This document shows positions 26,567 through 39,964 of a stretch of 64,000 bases of DNA, piece by piece; positions within the stretch are counted from its first letter, which is position 1, and every line of letters starts with the position of its first letter. The notes under the pieces are model-generated. The model did no database searches. It saw only the letters and a list, made by a program, of their open reading frames with translations, and was not told the origin of the DNA. The stretch comes from Acanthornis magna (lineage: Eukaryota > Chordata > Aves > Passeriformes > Acanthizidae): NCBI GenBank assembly GCA_036785705.1, contig JAWUZG010000071.1, positions 558,001-622,000 of the forward strand, in the 5' to 3' direction. The position numbers and the translations under genes were made by a program.

Positions 26567-27863
26567 GTTATGGAGAATCATGAGTCAAGAATGATACCCA
26601 TATAGTCAAGCTGAGTTTAACCAAAATCATCAGATATAGCTTTCATTGTTCCTTATAACATGCACAATTATGGATACTTAAGAACTCATGGCATTCAACT
26701 ATTAGTCAGCCTTCAGAATTTACAGCCTAACCCAAACTGAATGAAAACATAGTAAGATTTTAATTTTTATACATGGAATTGTTTCCTATGGCAGTACAGC
26801 TTTCTTGAACATATGATAAAAAGAAAAACTTTCATCAAAGTAGTTCTGATGGGACACTACACAACAGTTTTTGAAGAAAGTGTAGTCCCTTTTATTTTTT
26901 TTTTTAACTGGCTTTGACATATCCTGCGAAATTATGAGGGCATTATATATTTACATACTTTAGGCATTCTTAAAAACCTAAATTTCTGCAAGTAACTATC
27001 TGAATCTGTAAATGAAATTTCTCCCAAAAAATCTGAATGTCACTTAGTAACTCATGCACATACTTAAAATTCACTCAACAGAATTTTACTCTAATTATGA
27101 AGTTCAAAACAGCTTGTCAATGAAAAAAGCTGATCTTGAAGTTATCAACAAATAAAAATAACCTCATAGATATGCTTCTAATGGAATTAGGTGTTACTGT
27201 CAAAAATGAGGGGGAAAGATGTTGCTTTTAATCTTTCAACCATAAACTATTACATTGCACTATTATAACAATACTTTTCCATTTTATAAACTGTCATTAG
27301 CAGTAAAACAGTGAAATTTTCTACATTTGCTGTAGATTTACAACATATCTCCCTGGGTTAGTTCTGGAAAGCATTTGAGGTGACCTATTGCTTGATTTTG
27401 CTCATTATTTGAGGCAGGGTTGAATGCCAGACGTGGGTTTATTACTGTCACCTCATCTGAGGGAATGGCCTCTGGCTTTCAGAGGCTCAGAGTAGTTTTG
27501 CTTCTGCCACACTGAAGTGTTTCAAGATTGTACTGAAAATCCTGCAGCAACTCAGCTCTGAGTTAAAGTTCTGGCCTGTATTTATTTTTGTTCTAGTGTA
27601 TGAAAAGCCTATTAGAAAGCAGACAAAATTATCTTATTTGCTTAATTTTCATGAGATAACAAGTATTTTAAATTCTAACAACAATTTCTCTTCTTATTAA
27701 TTTTGTTTTCCATCTCCAGGCTTGTGATACTCATCAGAATGAGTCAGATCTAACAATGTCTTCCAAAAGTTTCCTAGCACTCTGTGTCAGTGATTTGTAC
27801 TTGAGGCAACTTATTTTGTGCTGGTTCAACTGAAAATCAAAACAGCACTTGATTTTGTATTAC

Positions 27864-27907
27864 AGTAAAACATAGTAGGAAACATAGTAAAACATAGCCA
27901 GGAAACC
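27864..27907 (+). repeat. Imperfect tandem duplication, 2 x 22 bp
   Basis: Two adjacent units share AGTAAAACATAG followed by a GGAAAC core, with a few differences in the second half. Confidence 0.7.
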
Positions 27908-28934
27908 AAACTAAAAGAAGCACCCAATAAAAATGAGAATTTCACTTTGACATCAAGCCAATACACATTTCTCTCAGAAGTAACAACATCGTACCCAATG
28001 TATTTTCCCTGGCTTAAACATTACCATCAAAAAGATAACTAAAAATCCTCTTCCCTCTATTTAAAACAAACCCAAAAGGTAATAGCCAGCTGATTTCCAT
28101 TTTGACAGCATGGACTTAGACGACTGTGTTGGCAGATCTGAAATGGAATCTTTGACATGGGGCAGGTACAAGTGGTCAAAGATCTCAGTTCAGTGATCAA
28201 ATATTACTGCTAATGAAGTATCTGATCCATCAAATGACAGCTTGGGGGAAGAGCTGAAAGAAGAAAAGGAAGCCAAAAAAAGAAAGTATCTTTCTTTGTT
28301 GTATTTGACTTTAAAAAAATCGGTATAAGCCTTGTTTTCTCAGGGTTTTTGTTCTCTTTCTGCAGTGTTACCAGAAAGCTGGCTTCCTTTAGAAAAAAAA
28401 AAAAAATTCCTTGCAATAATGACAGCTGCTTACCTAAGTTTCTATTATGTGATTCTGATTTAGCTTTAGAGCAAATCTAAATCTCTCTTTGGGACCATGG
28501 ATTTAAGCAGAGCTGTTGGAATCTTAAGGCTCAGTACTGAGGTGGGCACGACTTGGGCCAGAAATGGAGTAAGAGCTTAGTAATTAGGATTACCCACAAA
28601 CATTAGGATCTAAAGGAAAGCCCCTTGGTACAACCCTGGGCAGCAGGAAACATGCAGACCTATCCTAGAGACTCAGATCTGGTGAGATGAGAGATAATTA
28701 ATTGGCTTTCTGGGGTGGGGAGGAATGAGACCACTCTCCAGCCTCTCCATGAAGGCTAGCAAAGGAGCAGGACAGCACTAGATTTAAGGATGATCCATTT
28801 TTTAGTTTTCATAAGGAAGGAATGTAGTAGGCTCTTCAGCAACGGAATGGGAAATGATATTCCTAAGCTCACAGAAACAGTATCAGTTCTGTTTGACTGG
28901 CTGAAGGAAATTTCAGTTCCTTTCCATTTCAGTG

Positions 28935-28985
28935 TGTCTTTGTTTCAGAGAGCTATTCTGCATGTCTTTGTTTTAGAGAGCTATT
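28935..28985 (+). repeat. Near-perfect direct repeat, 23-bp units
   Basis: TGTCTTTGTTTCAGAGAGCT followed by ATT (28935-28957) recurs at 28963-28985 with one substitution (TTTCAG versus TTTTAG). A 5-base spacer separates the copies. Confidence 0.85.
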
Positions 28986-30102
28986 TGTGTTTTCTGATGT
29001 TTTCTAATATACAGAGATCTGGTGCAACTTTCAGTTTCTTTAAGGGGTGCATATGATGCTCAAAAATTTAGCAAAAACTGGTTGAAAGCAGTAAGGAAAA
29101 ATCACAGCAGATTAAAATTCAGTGGGAGACAAAACAGTTGTTTTGCTAATTCACAAGTGAGAATGTCTATAGCTTACTTAGAAGGTACTCATTGTTTCTC
29201 AGTTGCAATCAATGAAAAATAAAATTAGATTTATACTGCATACCATCACCCTCATTTCCAGACAGGTGAATCAAATTTTTTGGAATTAACTTTCTCCTGC
29301 ATAAGACCTCTCCCCTTCTGTCTGGTGACTACAAGGAGCTTCTCTTGCAGACATGTCATTATTCAGCTTCTTGATAAACTCATGGAATGGAGATATTCAA
29401 AATTCCTATAGACATATGTAGTCACAAAAGATGTTAAATTTATACAAGCAGCAGTAAAAAAAGTACATTAACCTTCTTGGCTTTCCTCAGCATCTGGGAG
29501 GGGTATCCAAATATTTTCTTTTGCAAAAGTTTATGTCTACAACATCTGAAATGAGCACTTACCCCAGTACTTTTGACTAACTCCTTGACAAGGAAAATAA
29601 ATTTCCTGCATTCTCCTTATGGTCATCAGTGGGGCTACCTGTCTGCATTCTAGAGCATGCTAACAAATCATGTTACATAGCTTAAAATTACCTCATTGCT
29701 TTCAACTCCAGTTCACAACTACAGCTATGTAAACATGTTCTGGACTTCTAGAGTCATAATTTTAATGGTTCATGATCTCATGCTGTCACTGTTTGTAATA
29801 TGATAAAAACATTGAAGTAAAAATGATACATTTCTTTAACTCATTTAATTGGGGACTTACAGTATAAGGTTTTTCCAAAATTAGTGTATTATAACAATAC
29901 CTGTAATATAATACCTGTTGTTTTACTGACACCTGTTTAGTCATGGTCTTTCTGGAAACAGATATTTATTTGCAAAGGCCTTGTTTAAAATTCAGAACAA
30001 TTTATTTTCACTAAGGAAACCGGAATACTCCCAGGAGCCACTTAGGAGCAAGTGGAATGACCTATTTGGGTGGAGGGCTATTATATTTAATCTTTATTTC
30101 CA

Positions 30103-30236
30103 GATCACAGAGAATTCTGGGTTGGAAGGGACCCACAAGGATCATCAAGTGATCTCTTAAGTGAACGGCTCATGTGGAATTTGGACCAACAACCTTGGTG
30201 TTTTCAGCACTGTGTTGTAGCCTCTAAGCTCAGGTC
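30103..30236 (-). mobile_element. tRNA-Ile-derived SINE with CR1-like tail (TguSINE1 type)
   Basis: On the minus strand the 5' part aligns along its length with tRNA-Ile. It has an A-box-like TGAGCTTAGAGGCTACAAC, an anticodon-arm region CAGTGCTGAAAACACCAAGG (compare GTGGTGCTAATAACGCCAAGG) and a B-box/T-arm-like GGTCCAAATTCC. It then passes into GATGATCCTTGTGGGTCCC and CTTCCAACCCAGAATTCTCT, which is a CR1 3' end. A tRNA-Ile head fused to a CR1 tail is the structure of the passerine SINE I know as TguSINE1. The anticodon loop and T loop are mutated, so it is not a functional tRNA gene. This is the best clue to the organism. Confidence 0.85.
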
Positions 30237-30500
30237 ATTCAGCAATGGCCAAGAGACATTCCCTGAGGGAGGGTTCATCTTATGAGCTGCTTTGAACAAT
30301 AAGCATTTTATACCTATCTGGAAACAGAGACTATTTATCTTACTTTTGCACCAAAGATATCCAAAAAACATTTTAAAATGTCATAATATGCAATAGAATC
30401 ATCATTGTCTTTAGCTACCGCAAGCATTTCAGTTTCTCTTTTTAAATTTTAGCTTTTATTTTGAACTAGTAGGTCATATTTGAATTAATATGAGTCATAG

Positions 30501-30532
30501 TTGGAGAGGCACAGAGTTGGAGGGGCACAGAG
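30501..30532 (+). repeat. Tandem duplication, 2 x 16 bp
   Basis: TTGGAGAGGCACAGAG is followed directly by TTGGAGGGGCACAGAG, and then a partial third AGGCACAG. Confidence 0.85.
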
Positions 30533-32808
30533 AGGCACAGAATTTGCATGACACCTGCACCAGCCCTAAATATCAGCCAGAGCTGGTTTTGACTCTGCTT
30601 TCCTGAGCACTAAATTCACTCAAGTTCTGAAATGCAAGACGTAATGATTATTACAGATAATTAATTTCTGAGCATTTGAAGAGAACAGGGTATGCAATTA
30701 AATCCTCATCTGGATTTTGTATTTGGACATACCAACAAATTTACAGAAATAAGATGTGCTGATATCACTAAAATTAGACACTGGCCAGGTTTTTCAATAG
30801 AGAAATAACTAATAGATAATGAGAATATATTTGTATTTCTAATGAAAATGTTTTCTCACACAAACTTTCAGTCCTGGACTTGGCCTATGTTTTTTTCATA
30901 TGCTCAGACTTTTGTCACTCTAGGCCAACTCTACTGGTAATGTACATTATCACAGTGAGCTCATTCTCATATACTTCTTTATATTTCTCAGAATCTGGAG
31001 AATGAAGGAACAATTAATTTGGTTAGGATAAAATTAAATAGACACATGCAGAAAAATTGGAAACTTACTTGTTGATGCTGGCTACAATGACTACCTATTT
31101 TTATTGTACTGTTTTTCTTTGCAATACACCATTACAAGTTGGAAAATACCCTAAAATTTGAAAACAAGCTTGGAATGCTACAGTCCAAACCATTACCATT
31201 ACTCTCCACTAGAATTATTGACAGCATCAATTAACTGTTTTAAATAGTGCAGAAATTGTAAAAATTAGATGCAGCTAATTTCAGACTAAACCCTACCTTG
31301 TGTTCTAATTATGCTTCAAAAAATTACAGTAAAATACTTTTGTGAACATACAGTATGGCAACTACAACTTCAGGCTGCAACAGAAATATCCTAGGAAAAT
31401 GTTCTAGCTTCTGTATGGCAGGCACAGAGGAAATCAAACTTTCAATGGGAAGAAACGGATCCTGAAGTAGGAGGGAAGCAAAATTCTTGGCCTGTTCACC
31501 ACATGCCTCTCTAAGCAATTCCTCTCAAACTTATGCCAGTGTTAAAAGGAGATGTGTAGCATTGCTTTAATACTTTGTGTGCTAACAACAGTATTTAATC
31601 TCTATGTTAGAAGCAAGGTTTTCATAGTTGCCACAGATTTATAAATCCTAACACATACATTTTCATCCATTTTTCCTATGAAGCTTTGATAAAGCTCATC
31701 AGAAAGCAATACTCATGAGGGATTTTTAACTGAGTTTTGGTTTGACAGAGCTTTTGTTTGAATAGAGAAATTTCTACATCTCTCATTTTCGCAAGAAATA
31801 GCTGCTCATGGAAACTCAAGTTCATCCAACAACTTGAAAATTCTTGAGGGAACTTCTACCATAGAGAATCTGGTAATTATCTTTTCACTGCAATAATTAC
31901 AAAACCCTTTAACAGACAAAAAATTATTTACAATTGTACTTACAATTTCAAAGTATGGTTTCAGTGAACCAATGAAGCCACTTACTGATGTGGAAAGGTT
32001 AACACAATGTCTTGTTTGCTATAACTGGATGATAGTTTGCTAAAACACTTAAAATTGAGAGCCAGAGGCAAAAAGTGGGTTTTTACTATTGGCACAAAGT
32101 TGAGATTGTTTAATTTAGTAATTTTACTAAATTGTGCATGAATGTAATGAATCAAAATCTGTTCTAGTGGTTTTCCTTTACCACTGCATATGCAAATCCT
32201 TACCTTCAATTTAACCGGAAGATCTTAAGGGAACTATCTCAATTGTAAAGGAGAGAGAATTCCAGTGGAGAAAAACAAACAAAACAAAAACCATCAAGAA
32301 TAATATATCACCCTCATCCATACTGCTTTCCAGGGAGGAGTTTATCTCACCAGCAAAGATGGAAGATTTCATGTCAGTCAACAAGAGAAATTCTCTTACA
32401 TCCATGCAGAAGTAGTGACTCTTAGACAGAAGTTGATAAAGCAATGCCATAAGATGAATGAAAATATTAAAAGAAATATTCAGATTAAGAATTGGACATA
32501 GGTTCTGTACCTTGCTGATATACAAGATTAAAGCTTCATTTTATGACAAGTCTTCATTTTATGCAATATTTTTACCTAATTAGATAATTAGTGGAGGTCA
32601 AATTAAAAAAAAATTGTTTAGTAAGTTGATTTTAAATTTTGTCATCCAGAGCTCTCAGGAACTAAATAGCACAACCAAAGCCAGATAAGCATATGGGCAG
32701 AAACTAGTTAAGCCAAGTTCCCAGTGTCAGACACTTATGTTAAATATGTGCTAATTTCCAGGTGCAGGCAAATATCTCCATGGGAACAGTGTCACTCCAC
32801 CTAGAGTG

Positions 32809-32830
32809 GTTCCAATTAATAAATTGGAAC
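32809..32830. repeat. Inverted repeat, 9-bp arms
   Basis: GTTCCAATT, a 4-base spacer AATA, and AATTGGAAC form a perfect stem. No gene is adjacent and no function is assigned. Confidence 0.75.
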
Positions 32831-35800
32831 TAACATCTATGCTACTCAGCGTATATCTCACCTGCCATATGTGGTTCAGTCATTAGTAGAATGTCTGTGA
32901 TATCTTTGGTGAGTAGCTTTTAGTTTGACTGCTCGATATGTAAAATGTCTGCTTTTGTTTTTGAAGTTTTTGCCTGTTAATTGCCACATTCATTTGGCTC
33001 TGCACTAGAAATGATAAAATGATGGCTTCCAGTCTCTTCTCACACTTTTACAGGTTTCTGCTGGAGATCCTCAGATATCTCATTTTCAGCTTGCCAAGTC
33101 CTAGTCTACATAAGATGTTCTTTGTACAGAAACTCTTTCACCTTTCAGATGTCCTTCTCTGTTCCTATTCCAGTTTTGTATCTTTTCTGAGATGGGAAGA
33201 CAAGGTTTGTGCAGCGCAGGCAGGACATATGCACCTCCTGGAGTAGACAGCGGTGTACTGATTCTCTGCTTATTTCCTGTTCAGCACACACTCCAAACAC
33301 AGATAGCTCTGCCTGTCTCACTTTACACCTTTGTACTTTGGAAACAGACAACTTCACAGGTAAAGTATTTCTTCTGCAAACTCTTTTTCCAAATATTGTG
33401 TTCTGCTTGTTGGTCTGCGTATGATAGTAGGTCTCCACATGTAGGTATGAAAGAGAAAGATGCTATTTAAATTATATATGAAATTAAGAGTCTTACTGCT
33501 TGATAGTAGCAAATCAGAAAAAATCACCCTTCACTCAAAATAAAATAAAGCAATGAAGTGAAAAAAAAAAAAGAAATCCATTGTAATATAAACAGTTTTT
33601 CCTTCTAGAAGAAAGCATTATTGGTTATCTGTTCTGAAGTGAGTTAGAACTGGGAAAGAAGGGAAGCTTGGTCTGGTTATGATTTCAATACCATGTAGAG
33701 ATAGAGGTGAACTCATTTAAAAATCAATAAAATTTGAAACAGTCTTCATCATTAATAGAATTTGAATAGTACCATATGTATAAATCTACAGATACGAACA
33801 ATATTCGTACAACTTATGCTTCCATCCAGGCCCTAATATATAGAAAATGAGAAACATAACCCTTTCTTCATTCTCTTTTGCCCATTATGGATGAAATTAC
33901 AAACCCCTCTTGGATTGCCTAAATTCCAAACTAGGGATCAATAATTGATTCAGCTGAAGGAAGTAAAAAGTCTACAGATATATACAAACAAAAAAAAAAA
34001 AAGTAGACAAAAAAAAGGTAACACAATTTTAATGGCTTTTTAAAGAAGTCATATATTAACAATACACTAAGAGTATATAGTAAAATCAGATATAAAGTTA
34101 AGAACACTCTTTGGTAAGTGTGGAAATATAACTTAGCCAACAACTATTCATGGGACAGACAGAACTGCTTCTAAGAGCTGAATTTATCAAGAATTTGTAT
34201 TGATGTTGTAACTGATTAACATGAAAATTCACAAAGAATCTGTGTAAGCTTGAGCAACCTTCATTTAGATTCAAAACTAATTTCCCTACTGTGAAAAGCC
34301 ACTGAAAAGTATAAAAAAACCCTAATTATTATTTCTATATTAAGCTTCTATAGTGTATTTTTTTCATAAAACTAGCTCCAGCTGAGGTTAACTCTAAAAT
34401 CTACAGTATACCCCGATATCTAATGCTAAAGTACTCCTCTTTATTTTGGCAGTGCTGTTACTTTCACAGTCATAGGTCAAGAGATAAGTCTTTGGCACTA
34501 GAACTGGTTTTCACTTGGTTTAACCCACTTTTGTGTGAAATCCTCCAAATCTGAGTGTTTCCAGTGATGTGCTGATATCAGAACCCTTTTGTAGTTAAAA
34601 GTAGATCTGGTAGTATTGTTCCTCTTTTTGATAATTCTCAGTCAAAAAAAGGAAGCCCGAATTAAGGGAGAAGTACAAAATTACCTTAATTGCAAAAAAA
34701 AAATAAAACCTGGGGGTGTTAGTTGTTTTGTTTTTTTTCTTGAATGCATTAATAATTGACTCACTTGCACTAAGGACTTGGTCCAAGATACTGAAATCAG
34801 TTAGAGGTAGGAGGTAATGTGGTTGAGGTTAGCTTATCCTCAATCCTAATAATTTGCTTTCTATAATCTGCAGAAGCAGACAAAAAGGGAATCAGTGCAG
34901 AAATGCAGAGAGGCATTCCTCTGGATGCCTGCAGATTCCTCTTTGCAGAAATGCGAAGAGGAAAAGATAGAAAGGGATCAGGATGGGATCAGGGGGGGTT
35001 GTGTTCTGTTTCTTTAGAAACATAAATCTCCTTTCTGAAGCAGGAAACTCCTCTTAACCAGACTTTGAAAACTGCTGAAAACACCAAAAACATATTTAGT
35101 GGTCTGTGTTAACAACTAAAATTGTGGATAAGTATGATCTTTACGGAGACACTAAACAGATTCAAGTGTGACTCAGACGCACCAAGGCACATAAACAAGC
35201 AAAAAGGTATCATTCTGCATTGACAACGAACAAATGAATGACACTTTCTTGCAATTCACTAATTTAGCTGAAGAATAGGAAGGCATTAAAAAGATAACAA
35301 GTAGGGAGTGGGGAGAGAACTGCTACACTTAAACATTTTAATGGTATCTTTATGTTCATTAGTTAGTTTTAGATATTAGCCAGAATGTTTTATAAATCAC
35401 TCCTGCTATCCATAACTGACTCAATCCATAGCCAGATAAGTTTCTTCAGCCTCTAATTGTACAGCCTTAGTTCAGAGGGGCACTGTGTCTATTTCCTCAG
35501 AAATTAAGAAAAAGCACAAAAATAGATTAATGGATTAGGGAGATTTGGAAAGTGTTTCTAAAAGCAGAGCAGAGAGAGAGCTTTCATCCTTCCCTCTATG
35601 AAACACCCAACAAACACCTGTGGGCTCAGTCTATCAAATAAATGGTAATGGAATGACACATACAGAAAACTCACCTCCCTAGCGCCTTTCCTCCTCCTTT
35701 AACCATTTCTTTGTCCCTTGAGAAAGCCCATGTGGCTCTTCTTTGGCAGCCAGAGAGACATTTTCCTCTTGTCACTGCAACCACAACTAAACCATGACAT

Positions 35801-38800
35801 GCAGCAGCATTAGAGGTTGAGGAGGCACAGAAAAAATTCAACAGTGTATATTCACCAAGGAATTTCAAAAGGAGGATATTTCACTGTAAATGAACTTTAT
35901 TTCATAGGTCAAATTCTGTCATGGCGTGTCTCCCTTCAACCCTCCTATATTCATATAGCAGTGTAAATGAAAATGAAAATAAGGTTTACAAGGTAGGTTA
36001 GAACTGCTCTTTCTTGGTCACATTCAGTGTGTTAGTCATTAAGAACTGTGCATATTTTCTGCCCTTAGCAAGTATCTTGCTTTTGATCTTATATAGAAAG
36101 AACACAGTTCAGTTTAGTTTAATCCCTACAAATCAGAGCTGAAATACCAACTAAATCAGAAAGCAGAAAAAAATGCATTAGTGTTGTAATTTCACGAGCT
36201 GATACTGTGCAAAATAAATTTGTAGTTACAGGCCATGTTGTGCCTTTGAACAGTGAAATGTTTTAACACCTATTTCTAGTGTCTGTTCTAGTTGAAGCTG
36301 TTCCCTGACACATGAAATATTAGTGAATCCTCATGTACCTCCTAACACTTGTGCCAGTGAAAAAGATGCTTCCGGTATTGGGTTTTTTCTGTTTTAGCTA
36401 ATCAATCCTTCTTGTAAGAAATGCCATCCCTCTTCTGGCAGACAGGGGTCCAGTTTCTGCTACAGGGCAGGAAGTTGCCTGGCCAGAGTTCCCCTCCTCC
36501 TTTCCTACCATACTCACTGCTCCTCAGTGCCTAATCTGGCTCTAAAGGAAGCAAGATCTCCAAATGTGGCATCAGGGTCACTTGTAAAATGCCTGTGTCA
36601 CCTTTGACAGGCTAAGAAGAATTAACTTTTCCTAGCTGGGTCCTCTCAGGAATTGTGGTAAGGATGGCCCATCTGACCTGAGTTCGGGTCCCAAGTGAAA
36701 GCAGCAGTGCAGAGACACCACATTTATTTTTTTAATCTTAGTTCTAAACAGTTTTCACATCTCCTCCCAGTCTTCTGGAAAAGGCTCAGATTCAGTTTGG
36801 TTTAAGCACTGGGCAGAGGTTCAGTAAGACTGCATCCGAAACAGCAGTTTTCCTGAGAAGAGAGATTCATGTTCAGAAGAAAAATAAAGTAGAATAAACA
36901 GTTGAAGAAACCTAAAGCCTCTTCCTACTTCCATCTCTATGAAATATCAGCAAGTGATTAGATTATATTTCTCCTACTCATTTTCTTTAATATAAGAAAG
37001 GGACACACATAGTTTAACTCCCAGCAGTAACTCAGATTAGTGTGGAAAATACAGTTCTCTAATGGACTCTATTTACATTTAACCTATTAGATAAATGCTC
37101 AGCCAAAGCCTCCTCTCACTTACACAAAGAAACCTACCAGTTATAGCATGGTTTGGTTGTTACATGAGGAAGAATTTGTTCCAAGCTCTTCCATATGACC
37201 TGCACTTTTGGTTAATTCCTCACTAAGATCTATCTTACCACCTTTGTGCCAAAATACTCTCAGGCTTAAGTAATTTTCAACCCCTCCTTCTCCAGCTGTG
37301 AGACTATCATGGCAGTTTGGCTTTGGTATAGGTGCTGAAAACTAGGTTAGATGAGGGAGAGAAACATAACTTGATAGTGTGGTGTGCATTGCCATGGGGT
37401 CTGTGTTGGCACTTGTGTGAGTTAATCAGGTTACTCAAGAGTAGTAAAGATTCAATAAAATTATTCAGGTCACCCCAAAATCTTCTCACTTTAGCAGTTC
37501 TTGTAACAGGTCCAAAATATACCATATATGTTCATTTAGAACAATGGAGGTATTTTTGCTCAATAGGGATTAAACCATACCAAGTGTATTGTAGTATTAT
37601 GTATGGAGATAGTGCTGGTCTTCCTAAAAAGCTTGTTTCTTGATTGTTTTAGTTTTACATGCACAACATGGAAAAATAGTTCACAAAATATCTTTTAGTG
37701 ATATAGCTTTAAAGGTATTGTAGCACAAGAAGTGTCTCTGCCATTCTCTTGCTCCCCTCCCCCCAAAAGTGTTTATTAAAATATATCTTTTCAAGTGGCC
37801 TTCCAAGGCAGTCCTTAAAGAAAACAGTAATCCAGTAAGTGGAAGGCATTATGAAAACAACTGAAACAGATATTGAACCAGCAAGACAACCCTCTGCAGG
37901 GATGAACTTCAAATTTGAGGGGCACAGCACTGAAGGCAGACTGACCAAAGGAATTCCTTCTGAAACCTGGTGTTGACAGGGTAACAGCAGTGCTGGCTCC
38001 TACAAGAGCATGCCAACATATCACTCAATATGCAAGCTGTGACAGACATTACCTAAAATTAAAGAAAACATCAGTCAAAGAAAGATAATGGCTTCTCAGT
38101 TGACAACAGGGTCAGTAGTAAGAATGTGAATTCAAATGTGAGACTACATCTCCCGTCAATGAGATCAGTCATGATGTATGTGGCTTCTGCCATTAAATTT
38201 AGTGATCAACACCATTACAATTTTCATGAAAGAAAATGGAGAAACAATCAAAGATATATGTAACTGCATATCTACATGTGATCTCTTAAGGATGTCTTCC
38301 TTACTAATATTTCTTTACAGATGATCACCAGAATCAAGGACCTTAGTGTCATTTTATATTTCCTGTACACTTTAATGTGGCCTAAAAAATGGGAAGAAGG
38401 TAATACTCCCCAGTACTGCATAGCTCTAACAAAAAGGTTTCTACAACAATTCAAAATAATTTATAGTGTTCAAATCGCACCTTCTCTCCTGGAAGGCTCT
38501 GTCTTATTAAAGTATAATGTACAGAAGGAAATAACTTGCACACAGCGCATGCTTTGCAGCTGTTCAAAGTCAGTGACCAGGGATAATAAAAACATTAGGT
38601 CTACACAGCACTTTTCTGGGTCTGGGCAGTGTGATGTGAGAGAGACCTGCAAGGCTCTTTGGAGTGGTGTAAGAACAAAAGTTGCAATGAGGTGCAGCTT
38701 GAGCTGGTGTAGAAACCTCTTCTTTACTAGAAATTGTAAGACTGACATTTCAAACAGCAACTGTGCTTTCCCATGAGCTTCAGCTCCTTTGGAATGTGAC

Positions 38801-38875
38801 CACGGGCCCATCACATTTCCTGGGCAGCCTGAAAGCTGATGCTTATTTGTGTTTGCAGCCTCTTCTGAAAAGAGA

Positions 38876-39010
38876 GGAGAGGAGAGGAGAGGAGAGGAGA
38901 GGAGAGGAGAGGAGAGGAGAGGAGAGGAGAGGAGAGGAGAGGAGAGGAGAGGAGAGGAGAGGAGAGGAGAGGAGAGGAGAGGAGAGGAGAGGAGAGGAGA
39001 GGAGAGGAGA
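38876..39010 (+). repeat. Pentanucleotide microsatellite (GGAGA)27
   Basis: 27 uninterrupted copies of GGAGA, 135 bp, bordered by one imperfect AGAGA unit on the left. The plus strand is pure purine here. Frames through it (repeating R-R-G-E-E on one strand, L-L-S-S-P on the other) produce the longest open frames in the window, but these are artefacts of a repeat whose period is not a multiple of three and which lacks stop codons. Confidence 0.98.
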
Positions 39011-39964
39011 GAACAAACCCAATATTGTAAGATAAAGTACTTTTCATTATTTATATTTTCTTCAAAAGGCAAACATCTCATCAAAATATTTTCTATTTAA
39101 AGCATAAAGTTATCATCTTCTTTTAGAATATATTTGGCTTGCTCTGCTCTTTCTATATGCTGGTATGAACTAACAGCAGTTTTATTTTCATTGTCTGGTA
39201 AATCTATTATCTTGAAATATCCTTCTGTAACGCTCTTCTAACACATCTAAAATTAATATATTGTAAGGGAGCTGTAGCCAAAAGCTACATAACCTCTCTT
39301 ATACATTAATTTTTAATCTGGATATGGAAACAAGCCCTGAAAATATTAAAATATATTCTGACCTTTTGAATATAAGATAGGCATTTGATTCATACTTGAT
39401 AAATGAGTTTTTAAGATGGAAATTTTTAGGAGAAACTACTAATTATAGTGCAACCCACATTATTTTTACCTTCCAATCTTGTACATTTTTTTTAAACTAT
39501 ACTTTATTTTTCATGAAATAACAATTTGTAACAGTTTTATAAACTTTAAGTGCATCTTTTCAAATAATTGTTAAGGTTTTAATTTCCCCGTCCAATTGTA
39601 TTGTGTCCTTACACTGTTCTTAGGAAGAGAAGCATGCTATTGTTAGTCCTTCCTTCACATCAGTGAAAAACTTTCTAAGTTTACACCAAAAAATATTGTG
39701 ACTTATACAGATTTTCTTTTTAACAATGGATATTGAATACTTACTGCTACCATCTAGAATATAAAGCAGGAACTGTGTGATACATATCAAGCACTGATCA
39801 GAATATACAGAACAGGGGCATCATGCAACATTTATATCAGTAACAGGCATTCTTAATCCAAAATTTAATGTGAAATTTTTTTCATCTACAACTTTAATCT
39901 CAGCTGAACTTTAGCAAGTTGTTATGACGAGACTTCTCCATTATCAACAAAGGGAGCTGCAGTG
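39011..39964. other. Gene-free AT-rich sequence
   Basis: I see nothing recognisable between the GGAGA array and the next CR1 copy. Confidence 0.5.

Larger units (their letters stand above)
26567..30102. other. Gene-free sequence with two short local duplications
   Basis: No gene is supported. It holds a 22-bp-period duplication at 27864-27907, a poly(A) run of 14 at 28393-28406 and a 23-bp near-duplicate pair at 28935-28985. Confidence 0.5.
30237..38875. other. Gene-free sequence
   Basis: No gene is supported over 8.6 kb. Minor items are a 16-bp tandem duplicate (TTGGAGAGGCACAGAG) at 30501-30532, poly(A) runs at 33561-33572 and 33990-34002, a hairpin at 32809-32830, and an imperfect 19-bp direct repeat around 34895 and 34943. 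Confidence 0.5.

Noticed and set aside
30160..30236. Possible tRNA-Ile gene
   Set aside because: The anticodon loop and T loop are mutated and the body runs directly into a CR1 tail, so it is a SINE head, not a functional tRNA gene.
38470..39084. Longest open frame in the window (204 residues, minus strand), and its plus-strand partners
   Set aside because: Most of its length is translation of the GGAGA array (repeating L-L-S-S-P), which has no stop codons in any frame. The rest has no recognisable domain.
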